Source: Tenrec ecaudatus
Lineage: Eukaryota > Chordata > Mammalia > Afrosoricida > Tenrecidae
NCBI RefSeq assembly: GCF_050624435.1
Contig: NC_134547.1
Coordinates: 27,948,419-28,012,418 of the forward strand
Length of the DNA: 64,000 nucleotides
Direction of reading: 5' to 3'
Position 1 is the stretch's first letter; every line of letters starts with the position of its first letter. The position numbers and the translations under genes are program-made. Positions 11,333 through 23,697 of the stretch are shown here, piece by piece. The notes under the pieces were generated by a model. The model had not been told where the DNA came from and made no database searches. It saw only the letters and a program-made list of their open reading frames with translations.

Positions 11333-12125
11333 ATTCCAGTCACGATTTTTTTTCTGATAGTTGGGCACCATTCAATTTCTCCAGAACACTTTGCTATGGC
11401 ATCCAAATTTCCTTATTTTCTTCATGAGGGCAAATATTGAGCAGGGCCAAGTCATAAGAACTAATTGTCCTTAGATTAGAGCTAGGATTTAGTGCAAGTT
11501 CCACATCCATTCTAGATCTGTTTTCTATCTGTCTGTGGTTCACCTTAGAGCCGCCTTTGTTATTCGATGGTACAGAACTTATTGGTCATCTCCATGGAGC
11601 ATAGTGTCATTGATTTAGCCCACAGTAATGAATTTAAAACAGAAGATAAAGGAAGAGTAAACAAGTGTAGGCTGACTGTATACCGTAACCCATGGATTAC
11701 TGACGTGCACAGATTAAGTCCTGACATGACTGGACACTATTTACACAAATAATGGGAGTCTGCCAGAATAACTCAAACCTCAGTAAATCACACAGGGCAC
11801 TGAAGTAGTAAATAAATGTAAGTTCACCTGCTGACAGATCTATTTTCTTTCTACAACTACCCTCTGCTTCTTCACATACCTTGTAATTTTGGCCTCAAAT
11901 TCTTGGATTACAGGTGTGTTTCAGATAGAGCCCAGTTCACCTAATGGAGTTTCTGCATCACATCCCCCTGGTATGTTGTGTGCCTCAAAGGGTGTCCCAG
12001 TATTCTATAGCCCATGGCCTGGTTCCCAAGGGGTGTATAGAAACTTGGACCAATGTATCCTTTTAGGAGCCTAGAACCAGGCATACTCTCCTCTTGGGGT
12101 CTGTAAAAGTATTGTCAGTCATCCC
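11333..12125. other. Unassigned stretch
   Basis: Short old L1-like wording near 11340-11400 (gatagttgggcaccattcaa) may continue an ancient LINE. The remainder shows no recognised repeat or exon. Confidence 0.3.
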
Positions 12126-12196
12126 ACCCCACGCCACCACCCCCTATTTCATCCAATGCAATATATCATTTGATTTTGTGACTGCTGCTTCCTTTT
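12126..12196 (-). mobile_element. RTE LINE fragment
   Basis: 'catccaatgcaatatatca', 'tttgattttgtgactgctgc' and 'ttcc' match the reverse-transcriptase coding region of the RTE/BovB-like LINE as it appears at 51030-51080, 51930-51960 and 57180-57215. It is cut on its right by the L1 insert. Confidence 0.6.
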
Positions 12197-13380
12197 TTTT
12201 AAAACATTTTATTAGGGACTCATACAACTCTTATCACAATTCATACATACATCAATTGTATAAAGCACATCTGTACATTCTTCACCCTCATCATTTTCAA
12301 AGCATTTGCTTTCCACTTAAGCTCTTTGCATCAAGTCCTCTTTTTTCCCCTCCCTCCCCGATCCCCCCTCCTTCATGAGCCCTTGATAATTTATAAATTA
12401 TTATTTTCGTCATATCTTGCCCTTTCCAGCGTCTCCCTTCACCCCCTTTTCTGTTGTCCATCCCCCAGGGAGGAGTTCATGTGTAGATCCTTGTAATCGG
12501 TTTCCTCTTTCCAACCCACTCACCCTCTACCCTCCCAGTATTGCCCCTCACACCCCTGGTCCTGAAGGTATCATCCACCCTGGATTCCCTGTGCCTCCAG
12601 CTCCTATCTGCACCAGTGTAAAACCTCTGCTCTATCCAGACTTGCAAGGTAGAATTCGGGTCATGGTAGTTGGGGGCGGCGGGGGGGAAGGAAGCATTTA
12701 GGAACTGGAGGAAAGCTGTATTCTTCATCGGTGCTACATCGCACCCTGACTGACTCATCTCCTCCCCTAGACCCCTCTGTGAGGGGATATTCAGTGGCCG
12801 ACAAATGGGCTTTGGGTCTCCACTCTGCACTTCCCCCTTCATTCACTATGGTAAGATTTTTTTTTTCTGATGCCTTATACCTGATCCCTTCGACACCTCG
12901 TGATCGCACAGGCTGCTGTGCTTCTTCCATGTGGGCTTTGTTGCTTCTGAGCTAGATGGCCGCTTGTTCACCTTCAAGCCTTTAAGAACCCAGACACTAT
13001 CTCTTTTGATAGCTGAGCACCATCAGCTTTCTTCGCCACATTTGCTTATGCACCCATTTGTCCTCGGCAATTGTATCATGGAGGTGTGCACCCAATGATA
13101 TGATTTTTTGTTCTTTGATGCCTGATAACTGATCCCTTCGGAACCACGTGATCACACAGGCTGGTGTGTTCTTCCATGTGAGCTTTGTTGCTTCTGAGCT
13201 AGATGGCTGCTTGTTTATCTTCAAGCCTTTAAGACCCCAGACGCTATCTCTTTTGATAGCTGGGCACCATCAGCTTTCTTCACCACATTTGCTTGTTCAC
13301 CCGCTTTGACTTCAGCGGTTGTGTCGGGAGGGTGAGCATCATAGAATACCAATTTTAATAGAAGTGTTCATTACTGAGTA
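12197..13380 (-). mobile_element. Young-type L1 3' UTR with 248-bp tandem duplication
   Basis: Starts with poly-T and 'aaaacattttattagggact', the terminus shared with the young L1 at 57815. It runs ~1.18 kb into the 3' UTR and is then 5'-truncated. The module starting at 12869 (gatgccttatacctg) is repeated starting at 13117 (gatgcctgataactg), a period of exactly 248 bases. The sense strand carries a 121-codon frame (12477-12842) that recurs in the copy at 21160. Confidence 0.9.
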
Positions 13381-13399
13381 TAAACTTTCGCTTCCTATT

Positions 13400-13880
13400 T
13401 TACAGTAGTAGTTGCATGTAATGTTTATCCTTTTGTGACTGACTAATATCACTCTGCATAATATCTGCTAGGTGTTTTACAGGTTCATCATAGTTCTTTA
13501 AGTTTGTGTAACATCCCATTGTGTGTATGTACCATAGTCTGTTTATACCTTAATGGACATTTTGACTGTTTCCACCTTTTTGGCTATTGTAAATAATGTT
13601 GCTATGGACAGGAGTATGCATCTATATATATTTCTGTCAGGCCTTATTTCTCTATGATATGTTTGTAACTTAATATGGTATTTTTAGTTGCTGGATAATA
13701 TGGTATTTTTATTTGCAATTTTAGGAGAGTGTTATATCATTTTCTACAGTGGTTGTGCTGTTTTGCAGCTCCACCAGTAGTGTACAGGGATTTCAATTTC
13801 TCCCCACTCATTATCAGGATTGATTGTTATTTGTTTTGTTGAATTTTGCCATTAATCCTGAGGTTAGATACTTCATTGTT
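13400..13880 (-). mobile_element. Old L1 ORF2 C-terminal region
   Basis: 'cctta atggacattttgac', 'tggctattgtaaataatg', 'ttgctatggacaggag' and 'ccaccagtagtgtacaggga' correspond to the C-terminal third of L1 ORF2 on the minus strand (compare 60420-60700). The frame is badly broken. Confidence 0.75.
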
Positions 13881-15640
13881 GTTGTTTTAACTTTCAATTG
13901 TAAGTTGAGTGACGATTTACAGGGCAGATAATTCATTTTCTAGTCAACAATTTATACACATTCTCATTCATTGCAATCTCAATCCCCTCAATGTAACATC
14001 ACCCATCCACCTTCTCTCTCTGTTTCCTGTCGCTGTTCCTCATTCCTTCCTAACTCTTCTGAACTTATTCCTTTTGTAAATGCCTCCCCTTTGATCCCAA
14101 ATAGTCAATAATCCTAAGGTGTTTATTAATCGTTATTCATTAACACACATTAATCATATTATTATTTTTCTTATATGCCTGTCCATTGATTGGCTGAAAG
14201 CTGAGCCACAGAAGGAAGTTCAGGTCCATACCTGAAAGGTGACCAAGTGCAATAGACTTGTGTTCCACCAGTCTCTATCCAACTAACAAGTCTAGTCTCT
14301 TTCTGGATTTTGAGTTTTGTTTCACATCTTTCTCCCACTCTGTCCAGGACCTACTAATGAAATTCCTTTAAGAGCACTAGGTAGTGATAGCCAGGCACCA
14401 TCTAGGCCTCTCTCAAATCTCTATATCTATGTGGATATATTTCCTCTCTTCCTCTGACAGCTGATCAGCCTATGTGTCTATAAATTCATCTACTTGTAGA
14501 TCACCATGATTGCAGGATCTGGTAGATAACAGTATTTAATCTCTGTTGTCTTTAACTCTTGCATGCCTCCTAGTCTCCCCTCTCATCTTCATCATTCTTT
14601 GCCAACCCTCCTCTTATTGTATACCAACCCCCTACCTTTACTCAAATTCTTGAAATAGATTTGACTTCATCTCCATTGGGAAGTTCTACAAGCACACTAT
14701 CCCTTCTTTTGACTTTGTTACAGTCTGCATTACAAATTGATATTTCTTATTTTGTATTTTCTCTCTTGCAGGTTTGTATTACTGTGGATATTTTTGTATC
14801 TAATGTTGACTTCTAGGTGGCAATGTCATGTTAATTTCAAGTTATCAACTAGGTTTTTTAGCTGAAGACCTCTCTTTAGTATTTCTTTCAAGGTTTGTCT
14901 GATTTTTTAAATTTCTTTTAACTTCAGTTTATCTGGAAATGTCCTAATTTTGCCATTGTAGTTGTAGAAAAAATTTGCTGGGTATATGAGTTGGAATTAA
15001 CTTGATGGCAGTGGGGATATGATTCTTGGTTGGCCTTGGATTGGTAATCCCATTACCTTCTTGCCTGCATGGTTTCTACTGAGAAATCAGAACTTATTGT
15101 TGCTCCTTTGATGACACCTTTGGTATTTCCTGAGCTACTCTCAGGATTGTTACCTTTTCTTTGTTTTTGCAAAGTTTGATTATGAAATATCTTGGTAGTT
15201 TTCTCTTGGGGCCTTTCTGCATTTTGAATGCATATCTTCTCATATCAACTTCTACTCAACAGAGAATTTGTAAATCTAAGGATACTTGGTTGGGGGGGGG
15301 GGGCTATCCCAGGCTGCTGTCTTGATCAAAAGGTACTTACAGAACTTCCAGATAGCTGTTGCTGCACCAGGTCAACTGATAATATGCCTGTCTGTCTCTG
15401 GCTGCTTTTGTTCAGTTTCTTTACCTACTCAGCATCCAGTCCATTTTTCTGTTCTTGGTTCTGAAGTATAGTTTTCCAGGATTATCATCCTTATCTGTTT
15501 AATTTGGTCTCTCATGTTTCTCTTGTAGAGGGTTTGTGTATCGTGTCTATCTAGATCTCTGTCTTGCAAGAAGCCATCCACTTTGTGTTTGAAATAAATA
15601 TTTGCTGATACTTTACACATACATTAATAGGTATTGCTCC
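13881..15640 (-). mobile_element. Ancient L1 3' region
   Basis: 'gaagttcaggtccatacctg', 'aaaggtgaccaagtgcaata' and 'gaccaggc accatctagg'-like wording match old L1 3' UTRs. From 14900 'ttatctggaaatgtcctaat' and 'gttgctcctttgatgacacc' also belong to old mammalian LINE sequence. A small AfroSINE tail (gagttggaattaacttgatg) lies at about 14988-15015, and a run of 12 G at about 15291-15303. Sub-boundaries are uncertain. Confidence 0.5.
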
Positions 15641-15777
15641 TCCAATTCTCTTTGTATTTATGATTTTAAAACTTTTATGTTAAGATCCTTATGATTTTGT
15701 TATAGTCACATGGTCAATTCTCCACCTTCTTTTCATGAAGCCCAATGAAATTGTATCTTATAAAAACTTTGATTGTT

Positions 15778-15948
15778 GAGGGATGGCGGGTGAGGGAGGG
15801 AGGGGGAAGAAATGGGGAGCTGATATCAGGGGCACAAGTGGGAAGAGAATGCTTAGGAAATGATGATAGCAGCTTATGTGCAAATGCACTTGACACATGG
15901 ATTGTGATAAGAGATGTAAGAGCCTCCAATAAATGTATTTTTTTAAGT
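15778..15948 (+). mobile_element. Truncated L1 3' end with target-site duplication
   Basis: A ~170-bp plus-strand L1 3' end ('ggggagctgatatcaggggc' to 'cctccaataaatgta' plus a T-rich tail). It is flanked by the direct repeat 'tttgattgtt' at 15768-15777 and 15949-15958, as expected from target-primed reverse transcription. Confidence 0.8.
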
Positions 15949-16204
15949 TTTGATTGTTTTCTTGGTTAGTTTATCAATGATATTTTCCCTTCCATTTAAA
16001 ATACTTAGGAATTTTTTGTTTGTTTTGAATAACAGAAGTGTCTGTTAGAAAACTGGTAGAAAAAAATTTTTAATTTGATTGGAAATTTGTTATTTTGTTT
16101 TTTAGCTTGCTAGTTTGAAATAGATTTTTTCCCTTTTTGTAAGATGTAACTGATAAAAATACAGAATTTTCCTTCTTGTGTGCTAACCAAATAAAATATT
16201 AATT

Positions 16205-16952
16205 TTATTCTGATCACATAATCTGAGAACCTAGACTATATGAAGAAGAATGCAGCATCAGTATTGAAAGAAAACTCATTAAGAGCCTATGATGTGCAGA
16301 CGACAGAAGCTGGCTTGCTGAAAATAAAGGGGACTTGAAACACATACTGATAAAGAACATAGACTACAGCCTTCAGTATGGATTATACTTCAACGTAAAA
16401 CAATCCTCACAAATAGACAATAAGCAACAATATGATAACCAGGGAAAAGATTGAAGTTATCAATGATTTCATTTTACTTAGATTCATATGGATCAATGCC
16501 CATGGAAGCAGCAATCAAGAAGTCAGGCAATATATTGCATTGGGCAAATCTGCTGTACAAGATATATTTAAGGTGTAAAAGAAAGAAGATGTCACGTTGA
16601 AGACAGAGTTCAAAAATGAATAAGGAGTAATAGATGCCTTTGAGCTATGGTGTTGTCAAAGAATGTTGAATAAAATTATGGACTGCCCAACAAACAAATC
16701 TGTTTTGAAGAAATACAGACTTTTCTGATCAGAGAGAGGTGAGAGTTCACCTCACATATTTCACACAGGTTTTTAGGAGTCCCTGGAGAAGGACCATCAT
16801 GTTTGGTCAAGTAGAGGCTTTGCTCAAAAGAGAAAGAGCTAGATTGACACAGTAGCTGCAACAATGGTCTCAGACATAGGAATGATTGAGAGAATGGGGT
16901 AGGACCATAAGTTTGCTGTGAGTTTGAATCTATGTGACACACCTAACAATAA
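16205..16952 (+). mobile_element. RTE LINE, 3' part
   Basis: Follows the RTE/BovB-like LINE 3' coding part ('gactacagccttcagtatgg', 'gaattgaagttatcaatga'-type wording, 'caacaaacaaatctgttttg') through to the RTE 3' tail ('gattgacacagtagctgcaa', 'caatggtctcagacatagg', 'cacacctaacaat'). The frame is interrupted many times. Confidence 0.7.
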
Positions 16953-19459
16953 AAAAAACTTTTATATCTATACGTGTTTTTAAGAATTAGCATGTGTCCC
17001 TCAGTTAGATTTGATATCTGCTGGGTTTCCTTATATATCAACATCTATTATGTTTCTTTTATTTCCTATTGTGTTTTTCCTAAGAAATATTATTTCTATT
17101 GCATTTCTTATGGGACTTTTACTGCCACCATTTTCCAAGTATCTTAAAATTACAAAACTTTTGCTGGGTAGAAATATCTCTCCAAATTTCTAGATTAGTG
17201 ATCAGCCAGAATAAGTGATTTTATAATACTTTCATTTTCACCTTGTTCTTTTTCTGTTAAGACTGTCATATGCTTAGACACTTAATTTAATGCCTTCCTG
17301 AGATAGAAGTGAACCTGGGGTCTGGAGCTATATTTTATCCACAGGTACACTGCTTTTAGTGTTCATGTTTCATTCATAAAGATAATGTGAAAGCAAAGTG
17401 GGGTTTTTTGGTCCTGTTGCCAATTTAACTTCTTTAATTAAAAATGAGAGCTATAAGGTAATAGTGCCATGGGTAAAGTTCTTTAGGTCATCAGAAGTGG
17501 AGAAACAGGTTTGAAATTGAAACTGCTAGCTTGGTGGTGACTATAGTAGAATGTTGAGAGTTTTCACACTTCATTTAATGTAAAATAAATACCAGTGCCT
17601 TAAACTCTTTCAGCATTACTTTATCTTTTTTTTTAAGGTATAAAACTATAGAAGGCATGACTATGAGAGAAGCAATGATGAAAGCTAAGGGTACTATGGG
17701 AAGGTGGGTGTTTGAAAGATTAAAGCATGAAGACTCTGGGCTTTAAACTCTAGCAAAAAGGTGTATTTCTTTTCATAAATGAGGTCAGGCACAGCAGATT
17801 GCCTCCCCACTTTTACCAGCATCCTGATGTTGGCAAGGTCTGAAACAAGCCTTCAGTCTGGAATGGGCTGAACCCTATTGTAACCAGTTCCAGAGAGAGC
17901 TCTTGACTTAAGGTCTTTATGCTAGCTAGGGTGGCTCTAGGGGTTTTTTTTCCCCCTTTGATTAAAAGAGTATTCAGAAAAGCATATTTTATAGGGATTC
18001 TTAATACTTCTCTTCAGTTTTTTATTATATCAGGAAGTATACTTTTGGAATGGAACAATAACTGCTCATTCATGAAGACTTCTGCCTAATTGGATTCATG
18101 TTTCGATCAGGCCTGTGTAGTCCACCCTGAAGGATTTCTAACATTTTGTAGAATTATTTTCTTTTCCCCCAGAAAAATCCAAATGCCATACCAGATATGT
18201 CATGTTATACCATATTAATAGATTTTTCTAATACCAATAAATGTTACATCTACAAAGGGTGGGGGGAAATCCTTGACATAGGACTCACAGTTTGAGTGTA
18301 AATGGTACAAATAAATTTCATGGTAATTACTCTCCTTAAAATTTAAAGTGTTAAAGGAGGCAAAGGATCTTTTCAGCCAAATATTATGTCTTCCAACAAG
18401 CACTCAAAGCTAACATTTAGTGAAACAAACCCAAATGGGGTGTAATTGTGAAAACTTACCAAGCACCTCCCTGCTTCCCCTCCTTAAAGACCACAATTTG
18501 GTCTTTCATGATATACGTGTCCAAAATTACAGAGTTTCACAATACTAACACTTGCAGAAGTCTAGGTTTTTAGACAGATGAAAATGGCTGACAGAGAGGG
18601 CCCTTTGAGAGCATCTGCTAGAGTAGGACCCACAGTCCACTGGACTTCAGAGCCCAGCAAGGGGAGGACCCCACTGCTCAGACTGCCTTGTGTGAAAGGA
18701 CGCGCTGTTATCCACACCAGCATACAGCAGGGCAAGGCTGCGCTCAAGTAGGACACAGCCTGCAACCCTCGCATGGGTATCTGGATACTTATTGTCAGCC
18801 TTCCCAAGATGTCTCACACTTTTGCTATATTATGCCATAGGTTGATCTAGTAGGGATTCTTGTAAAATTCTCCTTCCTTAGCCACTTTCCAGGGATGACT
18901 AGAAAATAATATTCAGCCATTTCATCTGAAATGTCTGAAGAGGACATGGATGTCCTGCTATGACCTACTTTTATGTCCTACTTAAATTTGCAGATTTGTC
19001 TTTGGCCTGTTGTTTTTCTTCATTTTCCTGTGTGAGTTACTAGTACTTTCCTATTTGTAGGAGGTTATCATAAATATCTGAATTAATCGTCTTGGATACA
19101 TCCAAATTTAGGGCAGCCGTTTTTCGACAAGAAAAAGGAGTGAAGTGGCTCTCTTCCCTAAGCAAACCTTGGTTCGCTGGGTTGCTAAGTTTTTGTTTCT
19201 GTGTTTCAAACAGCTCCAGAGATTCTGTTTATGAAATAAAATATATACTTTTGCAAAATTTTAAGAAAATCTACGCTAGAAAAGCATAAGCAGAAACTGT
19301 ATTTTCATAATTTCACTTCCTGAAGATATTCTCATTTCTTGTTTGATGTAAGTCTTTTGGTCCTTATCAGAGAGCTACAGAAAAGGCCTATGTTAGGGAA
19401 CTTGTGTGGTGCAAAAAGGATACATGCTTGATGACTCGCTGACATGTTGTGGGTTTTTT
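16953..19459. other. Low-repeat intergenic or intronic stretch
   Basis: About 2.5 kb without a recognised young repeat. A 66-base AG-to-GT interval at 17638-17703 is open in one frame but is not convincing. The segment 18560-18830 is GC-richer than its surroundings. No RNA gene was seen. Confidence 0.35.
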
Positions 19460-19720
19460 CATGTTGTTCTCTTTTTTTTTCACCCCTTCCCTCTCCCCGA
19501 CCATCCCTCTGCCCTCATGATATTGCTACTCCCACTACTGTTCCTGAGGGTTTTCTCTGTCCTGAATTCCATGTGTCAAGAGTTCTATCTGTACCAATGT
19601 GTGTTCTTCGGTCTAACCAGATTTGAAAGGTAGAACTGGGTCATGGTAGTAGAGGGGAGGAAGCATTCAGGAACTACAGGAATGATGTGTGATTCTTCAG
19701 TGCTATACTACCCATGTTGT
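19460..19720 (-). mobile_element. Internal L1 3' UTR fragment
   Basis: 'ttcctgagggttttctctgt', 'cctgaattccatgtgtcaag' and 'gtctaaccagatttgaaagg' match the middle of the long L1 3' UTR (compare 40110-40200 and 1240-1330). Neither the L1 3' terminus nor the ORF is present. Old L1-tail wording follows at about 19850-19950. Confidence 0.75.
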
Positions 19721-20082
19721 TCTCTATATGAAGTCCAGAATGGGCCAATCTATAGCGACAGGAACTGCTTTCATGATTCCTTGAGGGTATGGCAGGGGAG
19801 GTTGGGGGATGATAGGGAGTGAATAACAATGAGTACAAGATGGAAGGAAGTGTTGTAAAATAGACTTTGCTGATGATTATACAATATTCTTGAGAGGATT
19901 AGGCTATTGAATTATATGATTGAACTATTGACTTATATGCCAGTAAAACTTAAAACAAACAAACAAATCCACTCAGAAGCACCTTTAAAGAACAGCCTGG
20001 CGTGGTTCTAAAAAGGCCACAGCATTGAGAACCCCATGGAGCATTTCTATTCTGCCAGGGTGCCTTAAGTCAGTGGAAATGA

Positions 20083-20131
20083 CAATGTGTGTGTATTTGT
20101 GTGTGTCTGTGTGTGTGCACGCGTGTGTGCT
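20083..20131. repeat. Imperfect (TG)n microsatellite
   Basis: Interrupted GT/TG runs (gtgtgtgtatttgtgtgtg, ctgtgtgtgtg, cacgcgtgtgtg). Confidence 0.9.
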
Positions 20132-20376
20132 ACAGAATTAGGATCGATCCAAATCCTTTTCCCCTCCCACCCCAGCAATACCATGCTAACTTAGCCCTCT
20201 TTTAATTTTATAAGAGCCATCTCATTTTCCAGCATCAACTAGTATCCACCAGCCTTCCTGCCTTTGCTCACACCCTAGCTTTCCTTCCATGTGAACAATT
20301 CTCATTTATGCACAACATCCCAGTTCTTCAATTCAGGATTTTGCTATTAAAACCATCCCTTCCTTGTCTCATTCAT

Positions 20377-20380
<4 letters not shown>

Positions 20381-20446
<66 letters not shown>
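20381..20446. repeat. (CT)33 microsatellite
   Basis: A pure CT dinucleotide run of 66 bases. It makes an artificial Ser-Leu open frame on the plus strand, which should be ignored. Confidence 0.98.
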
Positions 20447-20451
<5 letters not shown>

Positions 20452-20939
20452 CATTTCCAGAACCATTAAGCAGCCCTGTACTTTGTCTTATATCTTTCAG
20501 CTACAACCACATTTTTAAGCTCCTGTTGATAGTAAAACACTTCAAGAGTTGTGTAGAGTTGCCATTTCAACCCCTTCCCCTAGTTTTCGCTTTAAACCAT
20601 AGTAAGCAGACTTCTGTCACTACCACCTCTCTGAAACATATCTTAGAAGTCCCCAGTGATCTGCTTCTTTCCAAATTTGGTCATTAATTCCTGGCCCTTA
20701 TGTTACTGGAGCTCCCCATAGGCTCTGTACATTCTCATTCTCCCCTTTTGAGAACAGTTCTACACTTGAAATCTCCTGGGTTTCTCTTTCTCCATGGGCT
20801 GCTCCCACCTCTCTGTTTGACCTCCACATGTTGCAATCCATCCTCAGGCCTCTTCTGATCTCTGTTTACTCATTCAGAGTAGAAATCATATTTAACCCTA
20901 CAACTATAATACCATCCATATATTGCTGCTGTTGCCTAT

Positions 20940-21159
20940 GTTGACAATGCTGGCCAGCTATGGTGCTGACGAAGAATATGGAAAGTACTATAAATTGCTA
21001 AAGAACAAACAAAGCTATTTGGGGATAAATACAGCCAGAATGCTCCTTAGAGCAAGGATGGAAAGATTTGGTCTCTCATGCTTTGAAAATGTTATCAGGG
21101 GAAACCAGTCCCTTAAGGACATCTTGCTTTGTAAATTGGAAGAGTGAAAAAGAGGAAAG
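20940..21159 (+). mobile_element. RTE LINE, 3' part, left piece
   Basis: 'tatggtgctgacgaagaata', 'gcaaggatggaaagatttgg' and 'ttggaagagtgaaaaagagg' are the last part of the RTE coding sequence. The tail resumes at 22477 after a young L1, so the L1 inserted into this RTE copy. Confidence 0.8.
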
Positions 21160-22476
21160 CGCTTTTTTAAAAAAACATTTTATTAGGGACTCATACAACT
21201 CTTATCACAATCCATACATCCATCCATTGTATAAAGCATATCTGTACATTATTTGCCCTCATCATTTTCAAAGCATTTGCTCTCCACTTAAGCCCTTTGC
21301 ATCAGGTCCTCTTTTTTCACCTACCTCCCCATTCCCTCATGAGCCCTTGATAATTTATAAATTATTATTTTTGTCATATCTTGCCCTTTCCAGCGTCTCC
21401 CTTCACCCCCTTTTCTGTTGTCCATCCCCCAGGGAGGAGGTCACATGTACATCCTTAAAATCAGTTTCCTCTTTCCAACCCACTCACACTCTACCCTCCC
21501 AGTATCGCCCCTCACAACCCTGGTCCTGAAGGTATCATCCTCCATGGATTCCCTGTGCCTCCAGCTCCTATCTGCACCAGTGTAAAACCTCTGCTCTATC
21601 CAGACTTGCAAGGTAGAATTCGGGTCATGGTAGTTGGGGGCGGCGGGGGGGAAGAAAGCATTTAGGAACTGAAGGAAAGCTGTATTCTTCATTGGTGCTA
21701 CATCGCACCCTGACTGACTCATCTCCTCCCCTAGACCCCTCTGTGAGGGGATATTCAGTGGCTGACAAATGGGCTTTGGGTCTCCACTCTGCACTTCCCC
21801 CTTCATTCACTATGGTAAGATTTTTTTTTCTGATGACTTATACCTGATCCCTTCGACACCTCGTGATCGCACAGGCTGCTGTGCTTCTTCCATGTGGGCT
21901 TTGTTGCTTCTGAGCTAGATGGCCGCTTGTTCACCTTCAAGCCTTTAAGAACCCAGACACTATCTCTTTTGATAGCCGAGCACCATCAGCTTTCTTCACC
22001 ACATTTGCTTATGCACCCATATGTCCTCGGCAATTGTATCATGGAGGTATGCACCCAATGATATGATTTTTTGTTCTTTGATGCCTGATAACTGATCCCT
22101 TCGGAACCACGTGATCACACAGGCTGGTGTGTTCTTCCATGTGAGCTTTGTTGCTTCTGAGCTAGATGGCCGCTTGTTTATCTTCAAGCCTTTAAGACCC
22201 CAGACGCTATCTCTTTTGATAGCTGGGCACCATCAGCTTTCTTCACCACATTTGCTTGTTCACCCACTTTGGCTTCAGCAATTGTGTTGAGAGGGTGAGC
22301 ATCATAAAATGCCAATTTAATTGAAGAAATTATTCATGCATTGAGGGAGTGCTTGAGTAGAGGTCCAAGGTTCTTCTGCCACCTTAATACTAGACCTATA
22401 TATATAGTCACATAGATCTATTTCCCCATCCTCATCTATATATTTTCATATGTACATGTCTTTGTCTAGACCAAAT
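21160..22476 (-). mobile_element. Young-type L1 3' UTR with 248-bp tandem duplication
   Basis: Begins with a T/A tail and 'aaaacattttattagggact', then the 3' UTR to 'tttgtctagacca'. The duplicated module starts at 21832 and 22080, a 248-base period. It is close in sequence to the copy at 12197. The insert splits an RTE element; the short direct repeat 'aggaaag' at 21153-21159 and 22477-22483 is a likely target-site duplication. A 121-codon sense frame lies at 21441-21806. Confidence 0.9.
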
Positions 22477-22640
22477 AGGAAAGTTTTAACAAGATGGATT
22501 GACACAATGGCTGTAACAATGGGCTCAAACATAAGAGCAATCATGAGGATGGAGCAGGATGGGGCAATATTTCATTCTGTTGTACATAGGATCACTATGA
22601 ATTAGAATCGACTTGATGGCACCTACCAACTGATAATGTC
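22477..22640 (+). mobile_element. RTE LINE 3' tail, right piece
   Basis: 'caagatggattgacacaatg', 'gctgtaacaatgggctcaaa' and the tail 'attagaatcgacttgatggc', 'acctaccaac' complete the RTE begun at 20940. Confidence 0.8.
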
Positions 22641-22784
22641 CTTAGGTAGCCATTTTGCATTTGTGTAATTGCCTAAAGGTTGATATTTTTAACACACCCG
22701 ATGATCCCATGAAGAAAGGCCTGGTAATCTCTTTCTTAAATGTGTGGGGACAGCATGTATTATAACTGCTGGTTTTGTGGTTTG

Positions 22785-23140
22785 CTTGCTTGCTTATAGT
22801 GCCAGTAGTAGAACTCTTGCCTATATGTGGGAGATGGTGATCTATGCTCAAACAATGTACTTTATGCACAGCTACCATGTATTGCTTGAAGCTGAACAGC
22901 TTTTATCTGAGTTTCCAGGCTAAGAAAGACTAGGAACAAAGCTCTACCAATCTACTTCCTAAAAATCAGTCAGTGAAAACCTGATGGATTGCAACTATCA
23001 GTGGGATTCAATGTCATAAGTAAAGTCACAACCCTTTTACAATGAAAGGGGAGTTTCCCTGGCTGTGTCCTGCATCACCTTTGTTCATGGGGTCACCACA
23101 AGTTAAGGACCAATTCAACAGCAGCTGTCAACCATGTGCT
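22785..23140 (+). mobile_element. AfroSINE-type SINE, long variant
   Basis: 'gccagtagtagaactcttgc' (diverged tRNA-related head), 'ctacttcctaaaaatcagtc', 'agtgaaaacctgatggattg' and 'ggggtcaccacaagttaagg', 'ccaattcaacagcagctgtc' follow the head, body and tail order of the long afrotherian tRNA/RTE SINE. Confidence 0.55.
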
Positions 23141-23332
23141 GATGATTCCCGAATGCTTTCTCTCCACCCAGGATCTCTTCTTTGATTTCTATCATCTATA
23201 TACACCTGCCTAGTTGACATTTTTATCTGGTTTTCAGCTTGAGATAGTGAGTTTCATGTGCCCCAAACTGTTGTGTTACCTAATACACTTCCTTGATTTT
23301 TTTCATCTCAGGAAATGGCACCACCTTTCATC

Positions 23333-23697
23333 CAGAAGTCCGATATTAGCTCATATGACCGATACCATTCTATAACTTCTTCAGACTCACGCAGTACATG
23401 CAATGATGTTGCATGCAGGAAGATCACAGTCCAGTGGGTGGAAAGTCATGGATCCAGTGGCAGTGGAAGCATCTCAACACTGGCATGGGTCTCCACGTGG
23501 CTCCTCCAGCTCCAGGGCTCTAGTGTAGCTCCGTGTGTGTTGTCAGGTAAAGCAAAGATTCTGTTTGTGTCTGGCTTCCAGTGAGCTATTTATTTCTGTG
23601 ACTCTTCCAAATGAGGTCATCAAGCTGTGATCTGATTGACAGCCTAGAATCCACCCCATTCATTCACAAGTTGACCCTAAATTATACAACTACCACA
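23333..23697 (-). mobile_element. LTR-like repeat (family A), truncated
   Basis: Aligns in reverse with 4061-4450: 'gatcacagtccagtgggtgg', 'agtggcagtggaagcatctc', 'gagctatttatttctgtgac' and 'gaggtcatcaagctgtgatc'. Its right end 'aactaccaca' is the inverted TG-starting terminus. The other terminus is missing. Confidence 0.65.

Noticed and set aside
17638..17703. A 66-base AG-to-GT interval open in one frame (YKTIEGMTMREAMMKAKG)
   Set aside because: The splice signals are ordinary, the length is too short to be significant, the peptide is not recognised, and its phases do not join to the better candidate exon at 25907-25971.
20364..20687. A 107-codon open frame with a long Ser-Leu repeat
   Set aside because: It is produced by the (CT)33 microsatellite. 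Dinucleotide repeats without stops always give such frames.
21068..21529. A 153-codon plus-strand open frame
   Set aside because: It spans the junction of an RTE fragment and an oppositely oriented L1 insert, so it is a fusion of unrelated repeat sequence.
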